Origin: an uncultured Erysipelotrichaceae bacterium
GTDB lineage: Bacteria > Bacillota_I > Bacilli_A > RF39 > UBA660
Direction: 5' to 3'
Assembly: GCA_902773365.1 (NCBI GenBank)
Contig: CACYEG010000003.1
Coordinates: 1 to 5,054 of the forward strand
DNA: 5,054 nucleotides
Shown one piece after another: positions 1-5,054 of this stretch (positions are counted from its first letter, which is position 1; each line of letters begins with the position of its first letter). Below the pieces are notes generated by a model. That model ran no database searches, was not told the DNA's origin, and saw nothing but the letters and a program-made list of their open reading frames with translations. The position numbers were made by a program, and so were the translations under genes.

Positions 1-1028
1 AAGTTGGCAGTTGGCTTTTTCCACTCATTAAGGCTTTTTTGAGTTGGTATAAGGCTTGTAGTGAATTGGAACTCCCCACCAGTGGTACTCATAAAAACAG
101 GAGAGTAATAATTAGTAAATACAAAGCCATTATTAACTAATTTATAAAGCGTAGGAGTTAATGTTTTATCGACTGCAATTTCATTGAATCCCTCAGCAAG
201 TATGTATATGAGATTCTTACCTTCAAATATACCTGTATAATCGTTTTTAGCACTCGCTGGTCTATTCATAAGATAGTTCTTTGTATTTTCATCGACACTA
301 TCAAAAGATAAATCTAATTTATTATATTCTATTCTATTTTTATCTTTTTCTGGTATTTCGATTATTTTTTCTTTTGTGTTTTTCTTTTCAATTATTGGCT
401 TTTCTTCAAATCCAAGTGCCCATCTTTCAATATCTATTCTAAACTCAGTGAGTAATCCTAATTTATTGACCATTATTGTCGGTGCATGAGTGTTATTATA
501 TAGGTTATACGCTGAGTAAACGCCAGTTTTATCTAAGAATAGTGAAAAGCCTGTAACTATATAGATCAATATACATATTGTAATTGTTTTCCAAGATGTT
601 TTAATGTCTTCGTAATAAATAAACTTTTTACGCAAAATAATCAACAATACGAGTGGTATTAAGAATAATATCATTACAAACCACTTTTCTATAACGCTAT
701 TTATTATTATTTTAGTAAAATCTAATGCTTGTCCTGCAAGATTAAGCGAATATACTGAAAAAGTTGAACCAATTATATAAGTGAACAGTGCCTCTCCAAT
801 GAAAATTACAGTAACTATAGACATAATAGTAATCATAAGAGGAGTGCTAGCCTTTTTAGGAACCACACTTACTATAAAAGAAATAATAGATGCATATAAA
901 AGAGAAAATAGCATAGTAAAAAACAATCCATCATTAATGAAAACTCCTAATACTTGAGTTTTATAGATTAATTCTAGAGCAAATATTGCTATAAAGTATA
1001 CTATTGTGCTTTTCCAAAATTTATTCAT
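1..1028 (-). CDS. LTA synthase family membrane protein (sulfatase/alkaline phosphatase superfamily), N-terminal 342 residues, C-terminus outside window
   Basis: The reading frame opens at ATG 1028-1026 and stays open to base 1, giving 342 codons of a protein expected to be about 600 residues. Five hydrophobic segments are visible at about residues 5-22, 34-57, 63-86, 115-133 and 147-165, matching the five-helix topology of LtaS-type enzymes. A Lys/Glu-rich linker follows (about 208-240), then the start of an extracellular catalytic domain: KNLIYILAEGFNE (271-283), where E279 matches the metal-binding Glu of LtaS, and STTGGEF (314-320), where T315 matches the catalytic Thr nucleophile. Family members transfer glycerol phosphate, or related head groups, from phosphatidylglycerol onto a glycolipid or polymer at the outer face of the membrane. 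The distal metal ligands lie outside the window, so activity and exact substrate cannot be judged. It could instead be another phosphoglycerol or phosphoethanolamine transferase of the superfamily. The start is supported by an AGAAGG ribosome site five bases upstream. It is probably translated from the tex message. Confidence 0.85.
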   Translation of the reverse strand, partial: MNKFWKSTIVYFIAIFALELIYKTQVLGVFINDGLFFTMLFSLLYASIISFIVSVVPKKASTPLMITIMSIVTVIFIGEALFTYIIGSTFSVYSLNLAGQALDFTKIIINSVIEKWFVMILFLIPLVLLIILRKKFIYYEDIKTSWKTITICILIYIVTGFSLFLDKTGVYSAYNLYNNTHAPTIMVNKLGLLTEFRIDIERWALGFEEKPIIEKKNTKEKIIEIPEKDKNRIEYNKLDLSFDSVDENTKNYLMNRPASAKNDYTGIFEGKNLIYILAEGFNEIAVDKTLTPTLYKLVNNGFVFTNYYSPVFMSTTGGEFQFTTSLIPTQKSLNEWKKPTAN

Positions 1029-1033
1029 GTTAA

Positions 1034-1039
1034 CCTTCT
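1034..1039 (-). promoter_or_regulatory. Ribosome binding site of the LTA-synthase-like gene, overlapping the tex stop
   Basis: On the minus strand the sequence reads TAGAAGGTTAACATG. The AGAAGG Shine-Dalgarno-like site shares its AG with the TAG stop of tex (1040-1038) and sits five bases before the ATG (1028-1026). This fixes the start of the downstream gene, and the nine-base spacing leaves no room for a separate terminator or promoter, which suggests co-transcription and possibly translational coupling. Confidence 0.7.
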
Positions 1040-3161
1040 ATTCTTTTATAAGCGATAGAGACACTTTGTTTTTGTTTTCTAATACTTCTATTACATAACA
1101 ATCCACTATATCACCAGCGGATACTACATCATTGGGATCATTAACAAATGCTTTACTCATTTTACTAATGTGAGCAAAACCATCATCGTGCAATCCAATA
1201 TCGATAAAGGCTCCGAAAGACGTAACATTTCTAACTGTACCAGTAAGATGCATACCTGGCTTTAGGTCTTTGATGTCAAGTACATCACTTCTTAATATAG
1301 GAGCATTGACATCATCTCTTATATCTTTTCCTGGATGTATTAGCTCTTCTATAATATCTTTTGCTGTAAACTCATCTATTCCAATTTCTTTAGATAATTC
1401 CTTATAATTGGCTTTCTTTAATACATCTATAAACTGTTTAAATCCAAAATCGTTAATATCCAATCCCAAAGTTTTTAATATTTTTAATGTTGCTTCATAA
1501 CTTTCTGGGTGTATTCTTGTTCTATCTAGCGGATTAGAACTTTCTGGTATTCGTAAGAAACCAACTGACTGCTCAAATGCTTTATCACTTAATCCTATTT
1601 TTTTCAAATCATCTCTAGAATTAAATTTATTATTCTCCTTATATTTCATTATTTTATTAATCATTACTTTCGTCAATCCTGAAATATAACTTAACAAATT
1701 GCTACTTGCTGTATTTATATTTACTCCAACGTCGTTTACTACCTTTGTAACGGTAAAATCTAGTGCATTGGATAATTCTTTTTGATCTACATCATGTTGG
1801 TATTCTCCTACTCCAATTGATTTTGGATCTATTTTTATTAATTCGCTTAGTGGGTCTTGTAAGCGTCTACCGATGCTAATAGCACTTCTCTTTTCGACAG
1901 TTAAATCGGGGAATTCCTTAATTGCTTCTTTGCTTGCAGAATATACGCTTGCTCCTGCTTCAGATACAATAGTATATTTTACATTAGTTCCTTTAATGGC
2001 ATTTGAAACAAATTCAGCTGATTCTCGACTCGCAGTACCATTTCCTATCGCAATTAACTCAATTTTATATTTTTCGATTAATTCCAAAAGTTTTTTCTTT
2101 GATCCCTCGATATCGTTGTGAGGCGCAGTTGGATATATTACTGCAATATCTAATACATTTCCATTTTCATCTAAAACTGCTAATTTACATCCTGTTCTGA
2201 AAGCAGGATCAAAACCTAAAACCCTCGTTCCTTTTAATGGACTAGTCATTAAAATATTTTCTAAGTTAGTACTAAAAGTTTTAATAGCACTTTCACTAGC
2301 CATCTCTGTTAAATCACTTCTAATAAGCCTTTCTATACTAGGAAGCATTAATCTTTTCATAGCATCTTTTATAGCACTATTAATATAATCGACGACAAAT
2401 GAATCTTTATTTTTAATGACTTTAGAAGAAAGATACTCAAAAATTTTATTATTATCATATTCAAGTTTGACACTTAATATTTTTTCTTTTTCCCCTCTAT
2501 TGATGGCAAGTACTCTATAGCCCTTTATATACTTTATTCGATCAGTAAAATCATAATACATTTCATATACAGCATTATCATCAATTGCATCTTTCTTTTT
2601 CTTAGTAACAACAAATCCATTATTATAAATATAATTCTTAGTAGAATTTTTGTAGAAAGCATTGTTTGCAATCCACTCACTTATGATGTATTCCGCATTT
2701 TGTATTGCGTCACTTTTTGGCATATCATATTTACTTACGAGTGTATCAATATCACCTTTTGTAGGAAAACTCATCATAATTTTAGCAAGTGGTTCGAGTC
2801 CTAGTTCTATGGCAATGTTTGCCTTGGTTTTCTTTCCTTCCTTATATGGTTTATAGATTTCGTCGACTTCTACTAACTTAGTAGCATCCATTATGGCTTG
2901 TTTTACATCATCTGTTAATAGGCCCTTCTCATCGATTAGCTTGATTGTATTTTCTTTTTTCTCTAACAGATTAACTTGATAGTCATAGACGTCTTTTATA
3001 TTTTTTATAGTTACTTCATCTAATGCTCCGGTTGCTTCTTTTCTATACCTAGCGATAAATGGTATTGTTGCCCCTTCTTCCAACAACGTTAATACAGTTT
3101 CGATTTGTCTTTTCTTTATGTCTAAGTCTTTACTTAACGTGTCTATAATGTTTTCGTTCAT
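1038..3161 (-). CDS. tex: Tex, S1-domain RNA-binding transcription accessory protein
   Basis: This is a complete 707-residue member of the Tex/YdcI family, a usual length for Firmicutes (E. coli Tex is somewhat longer). The helical N-terminal domain carries the family signature FIARYRKEATG (35-45) and YKPYK (104-108). A YqgF/RNase H-like domain begins near 313 with GFDPAFRTGCK (316-326), then IGNGTASRE (372-380) and VSEAGASVYSAS (399-410). The conserved block DPLSELIKIDPKSIGVGEY spans 436-454, followed by QHDV. Helix-hairpin-helix segments follow at about 477-540 (NINTASSNLL; LKKIGLSDKAFE), and a C-terminal S1 domain spans about 632-705 (GTVRNVTSFGAFIDIG). Family members are cytoplasmic nucleic-acid-binding proteins linked to transcription and toxin expression in some pathogens and to RNA or ribosome-associated functions; the biochemical role is not fully settled. 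The ATG at 3161-3159 has a GGAG site ten bases upstream. All expected domains are intact. It appears to head a unit with the LTA-synthase-like gene. Confidence 0.97.
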   Translation of the reverse strand: MNENIIDTLSKDLDIKKRQIETVLTLLEEGATIPFIARYRKEATGALDEVTIKNIKDVYDYQVNLLEKKENTIKLIDEKGLLTDDVKQAIMDATKLVEVDEIYKPYKEGKKTKANIAIELGLEPLAKIMMSFPTKGDIDTLVSKYDMPKSDAIQNAEYIISEWIANNAFYKNSTKNYIYNNGFVVTKKKKDAIDDNAVYEMYYDFTDRIKYIKGYRVLAINRGEKEKILSVKLEYDNNKIFEYLSSKVIKNKDSFVVDYINSAIKDAMKRLMLPSIERLIRSDLTEMASESAIKTFSTNLENILMTSPLKGTRVLGFDPAFRTGCKLAVLDENGNVLDIAVIYPTAPHNDIEGSKKKLLELIEKYKIELIAIGNGTASRESAEFVSNAIKGTNVKYTIVSEAGASVYSASKEAIKEFPDLTVEKRSAISIGRRLQDPLSELIKIDPKSIGVGEYQHDVDQKELSNALDFTVTKVVNDVGVNINTASSNLLSYISGLTKVMINKIMKYKENNKFNSRDDLKKIGLSDKAFEQSVGFLRIPESSNPLDRTRIHPESYEATLKILKTLGLDINDFGFKQFIDVLKKANYKELSKEIGIDEFTAKDIIEELIHPGKDIRDDVNAPILRSDVLDIKDLKPGMHLTGTVRNVTSFGAFIDIGLHDDGFAHISKMSKAFVNDPNDVVSAGDIVDCYVIEVLENKNKVSLSLIKE

Positions 3162-3171
3162 ATCTTATTCA

Positions 3172-3175
3172 CTCC
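3172..3175 (-). promoter_or_regulatory. Ribosome binding site of tex
   Basis: GGAG (in TTGGAGTGAATAAG on the minus strand) lies ten bases before the tex ATG and supports that start. If the promoter at 3182-3210 is used, the predicted first transcribed base is near 3175. The Shine-Dalgarno element would then lie at the very 5' end of an approximately 14-base leader. Confidence 0.65.
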
Positions 3176-3181
3176 AATATT

Positions 3182-3210
3182 ATTATATAAAAAACAAGCC
3201 CTATATTCAA
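3182..3210 (-). promoter_or_regulatory. Predicted sigma70-type (SigA) promoter for tex
   Basis: On the minus strand, a TTGAAT -35 box (3210-3205) is followed after exactly 17 bases by a perfect TATAAT -10 box (3187-3182). The -35 box shares TTGA with the TTGACA consensus. Position and strand suit tex, whose ATG is about 20 bases downstream of the -10. The -35 box falls in the loop and the end of the proximal arm of the terminator hairpin, so the two signals overlap. AT-rich DNA yields TATAAT by chance often, so the support is the combination of spacing, -35 match and location. Confidence 0.45.
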
Positions 3211-3218
3211 GGACTTGA
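3187..3218 (-). terminator. Rho-independent terminator of the polA-mutM transcript
   Basis: On the minus strand CAAGTCCT (3217-3210) pairs with AGGGCTTG (3202... 3195 plus the adjacent A) as an eight-base-pair stem with one G-U pair, enclosing a loop of about seven bases. Six T residues (3194-3189) follow directly, then TATAATA. It begins 32 bases past the mutM stop, the expected place for a terminator. The stem is short and only moderately GC-rich, so it may be leaky. On the plus strand the hairpin is not followed by an immediate T-run, so it is directional. Confidence 0.7.
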
Positions 3219-3248
3219 AGTATATAATTTTTGCTTTGATAATACTCT

Positions 3249-4079
3249 TTAGCTAATATTTGTCTTTTGGCACTTTTCACAATAGAATGTACTTCTACCA
3301 CCTATCTTTTTTCTCTTTATTGGAGTATTGCAAATTAAGCATGGCATACCCTCTTTACTTTGTACCTTTAATTCATCTTGGTAATGGCCAATAACACCCA
3401 AACTAGATGTATAACTTTTAATGGTTGTTCCTCCTAATTCATATGACCTTGTAATAATTTTACTAGACTCTTTTATTATCTTACTTGCTTCATCTTTTGT
3501 TATGTCACTTGCCTTTTTAAATGGATTAATCTTCGATGCAAAAAGCACTTCGTTAACATAGATATTACCAAGGCCGTTAATAATCGATTGATCTAATAAA
3601 GCTTCTTTTATTGGTATTTTTTTATTTTTAAATTTATTTAGAAGATAATCTGTTGTTAATCTTTTATCATCTGGTTCTATTCCAAGCTTTTTAATATGGG
3701 AGCATTCATAAATTTTGTTTGTATCTACCGTAAGCATTTTTCCAAATTTTCTTACATCGTTGTACCGCAAATCATATCCATTATCCAATGAAAAAATTAT
3801 ATGGTCATGTTTTGTTATTTTATTTTCGCTTGGGACATAAAAGTATTTTCCTTCCATTCTCAAGTGGCTTAGCATTGTTTTTTCACCTAAATCAAACATG
3901 AGCCATTTACCATAAGTGTTTATATTTAGAATAGTCTTTTTCTCAATCTCACTAATAAAATCATTTACGTCTTTGTCGATTATTCCAAAATATAATATTT
4001 TGACTTTTTCTATTTTTTTGCCAATTATTTGTTTCTTTAAAACAGAGGCAACGACTCTAACTTCCACTATCTCTGGCAT
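3249..4079 (-). CDS. mutM: Formamidopyrimidine-DNA glycosylase (Fpg/MutM), 276 residues
   Basis: This bifunctional glycosylase/AP lyase excises 8-oxoguanine and formamidopyrimidines from DNA in base-excision repair. The protein starts MPEIVEVRVV: after Met removal Pro2 is the Schiff-base nucleophile and Glu3 the catalytic acid. Other family landmarks are GK at 57-58, HLRMEG (72-77), DVRKFG (108-113; M75, R110 and F112 fit the lesion-void-filling trio), LLDQSIINGLGNIY (161-174), the oxoG-loop region GGTTIKSYTSSLG (216-228) and a C-terminal zinc finger C247-x2-C250-x16-C267-x2-C270 containing GGRST. The length is normal for the family. An in-frame ATG 81 bases further upstream (4160) would add 27 residues, overlap polA and bury Pro2, so it is rejected. 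A GGAGG site precedes the chosen ATG. The fifth residue is Val where PELPEV is usual, a mild departure. The gene follows polA closely and is probably in its operon. Confidence 0.97.
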   Translation of the reverse strand: MPEIVEVRVVASVLKKQIIGKKIEKVKILYFGIIDKDVNDFISEIEKKTILNINTYGKWLMFDLGEKTMLSHLRMEGKYFYVPSENKITKHDHIIFSLDNGYDLRYNDVRKFGKMLTVDTNKIYECSHIKKLGIEPDDKRLTTDYLLNKFKNKKIPIKEALLDQSIINGLGNIYVNEVLFASKINPFKKASDITKDEASKIIKESSKIITRSYELGGTTIKSYTSSLGVIGHYQDELKVQSKEGMPCLICNTPIKRKKIGGRSTFYCEKCQKTNIS

Positions 4080-4083
4080 AAAT

Positions 4084-4088
4084 CCTCC
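4084..4088 (-). promoter_or_regulatory. Ribosome binding site that decides the mutM start
   Basis: The minus strand reads TGGAGGATTTATG, a perfect GGAGG four bases before the ATG at 4079-4077. The spacing is somewhat short but the match is strong. With the required Pro2 it selects this ATG over in-frame ATGs at 4097 and 4160. Confidence 0.75.
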
Positions 4089-4119
4089 ATTTCTCATTAG
4101 TCCACAAAGTTTTACATAT

Positions 4120-5054
4120 CTATTTAGCTTCGTACCAATCTTTGCCAAAAGATATTTCAACTTTTAATGGTACTTCCCAATCCAAGACATTTTCCATGTT
4201 ACGTTTAACTATTTCTAAAACCGTATCGTGTTCATTATCATATACATTAAGTATTATTTCGTCGTGTACTTGTAAGAGTATTTTACTTCTTAAATTTTTA
4301 TTTTCTAATTCTCTATAAATGTTAATCATTGCAATTTTAATGATATCAGCTCCAGTTCCCTGAATAGGTGTATTTAAAGCAATTCTTTCTCCTCCACTTC
4401 TTATTGTCCAAACTGGACTTTTTAATTCATCGATGGTGCGTTTCCTATTAAAGAGTGTTTTAACAAACCCTTTGTCATATGCTTCTTTCTTTATATTTTC
4501 CATGTATTCATATACTTTCGGATATAACTGATAATATTTATCAATAAATTTTTTGGCTTCTTTGGCACTTATATGCAAATTCTCTCCTAAACCAAACCCA
4601 CTTATACCATAAACTATACCAAAAATAACACTTTTAGCAGTACTTCGTTCGTTTTTAGTAACATCTTCAATTCTTTTTCCATGAATATCTGCTGCTACCC
4701 TTTTGTGTATATCCTCACCACTATTAAAAGCTTGTATCATTGTTTCATCACCAGAAATATGGGCAAGTATTCTTAGTTCTATTTGTGAATAGTCTGCACT
4801 TAAAAGGTGTGATTCTTTTTCTGCTAAAAAGGCTTTTTTAATTAATTTTCCTTCCTCTTCTCTAGTAGGAATATTTTGTAAATTCGGATCAACACTAGAT
4901 AATCTTCCTGTTCTGGTTAAAGTTTGTTTATAAATAGTATGTATTTTACCATCTATTTGTATAAATTTTTCTAAGGGCTCTACATAAGTATTATATAGTT
5001 TAGTTAAAGTTCGATATTCCAAAATAGCATCTATTATAGGGTTAATATCGCGTA
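4120..5054 (-). CDS. polA: DNA polymerase I, C-terminal 310 residues (polymerase domain), N-terminus outside window
   Basis: This is the family A polymerase that fills gaps in excision repair and replaces Okazaki primers. The frame is open to the right edge: visible residues start RDINPIIDAILEYRTLTKL, so this is a gene cut by the window, and the TTG at 5022 is an internal Leu and not a start. In fragment numbering the palm and fingers motifs are intact: TRTGRLSSVDPNLQNIP (46-62), motif A DYSQIELR (87-94; metal-binding D87, codon 4794-4792), the O-helix R136-x3-K140-x3-F144-x3-Y148, QGTGADIIK (231-239), and motif C VHDE (262-265; D264 and E265). F144 at the position of E. coli F762 is the usual bacterial residue that discriminates against dideoxynucleotides. 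The C-terminus GKDWYEAK is typical. The 5'-3' exonuclease and proofreading domains cannot be seen. mutM begins 40 bases after the TAG stop, a gap with no terminator or promoter that I can see. Confidence 0.97.
   Translation of the reverse strand, partial: RDINPIIDAILEYRTLTKLYNTYVEPLEKFIQIDGKIHTIYKQTLTRTGRLSSVDPNLQNIPTREEEGKLIKKAFLAEKESHLLSADYSQIELRILAHISGDETMIQAFNSGEDIHKRVAADIHGKRIEDVTKNERSTAKSVIFGIVYGISGFGLGENLHISAKEAKKFIDKYYQLYPKVYEYMENIKKEAYDKGFVKTLFNRKRTIDELKSPVWTIRSGGERIALNTPIQGTGADIIKIAMINIYRELENKNLRSKILLQVHDEIILNVYDNEHDTVLEIVKRNMENVLDWEVPLKVEISFGKDWYEAK

Noticed and set aside
1..60. Repeated gttgg and ggctttttt stretches near the left edge that look like short direct repeats
   Set aside because: They fall in the open frame of the LTA-synthase-like gene and reflect repeated Pro-Thr and Lys/Ser-Leu codons; no regular unit or spacing.
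1873..2200. Two overlapping plus-strand open frames of 82 and 65 residues opposite tex
   Set aside because: They lie wholly antisense to the highly conserved Tex RNase H-like domain, resemble no known protein and have the hydrophobic composition expected of complement-strand shadows.
2662..2856. Plus-strand open frame of 64 residues with a hydrophobic, membrane-like sequence
   Set aside because: It is antisense to the Tex N-terminal domain. The hydrophobicity comes from complementing Lys/Glu/Asp-rich codons, and I see no convincing start context.
4080..4119. Gap between polA and mutM examined for a promoter or terminator
   Set aside because: It holds only the mutM ribosome site; no hairpin with a T-run and no paired -35/-10 boxes were seen.
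3916..4167. Plus-strand open frame of 83 residues opposite the mutM start and polA end
   Set aside because: It covers the conserved Fpg N-terminus, the ribosome site and the polA C-terminus in antisense, with no family resemblance.
5020..5022. TTG as a possible start of a short polA-like protein
   Set aside because: The frame continues upstream to the window edge with typical Pol I sequence (RDINPIIDAI before LEYRTL), so the TTG codes an internal leucine.

Overview
The window is an AT-rich (roughly 30% GC by eye), densely coding piece of a bacterial chromosome. All four genes lie on the minus strand, so transcription runs from the right edge to the left edge. The families present (Firmicutes-type polA-mutM pair, Tex, an LTA-synthase-like membrane phosphotransferase), the strong GGAG/GGAGG ribosome sites and the A/T-ending codon use suggest a low-GC Gram-positive of the Bacillota (Bacilli, Erysipelotrichia or a Mollicutes-like gut lineage). 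Every tryptophan codon I checked is TGG, no TGA occurs in any reading frame used, and the visible stops are TAG, TAA and TAG, so the standard bacterial code fits and the Mycoplasma code is not needed. The exact taxon cannot be read from the window.

Layout from right to left: (1) 4120-5054, the C-terminal polymerase part of DNA polymerase I (polA), cut by the right edge. (2) 3249-4079, formamidopyrimidine-DNA glycosylase (mutM), 40 bases after polA. The two make a DNA-repair pair, since Fpg excises 8-oxoguanine and Pol I fills the repair gap. (3) 3162-3248, an 87-base gap with a Rho-independent terminator for the polA-mutM message. A sigma70-type promoter for the next gene overlaps it: its -35 lies in the hairpin loop and proximal arm, and its -10 lies just past the U-tract. 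(4) 1038-3161, tex, a complete S1-domain RNA-binding protein. (5) 1-1028, the N-terminal 342 residues of an LTA-synthase/sulfatase-superfamily membrane protein, cut by the left edge. It starts nine bases after the tex stop with its ribosome site overlapping that stop, so it is probably co-transcribed with tex.

This is mostly housekeeping DNA. I found no mobile element, CRISPR array, RNA gene, phage gene or evident new system. The points worth a second look are the compact terminator/promoter overlap, the catalytic-site variant and charged linker of the LTA-synthase-like protein and its pairing with tex, and the start codon of mutM.
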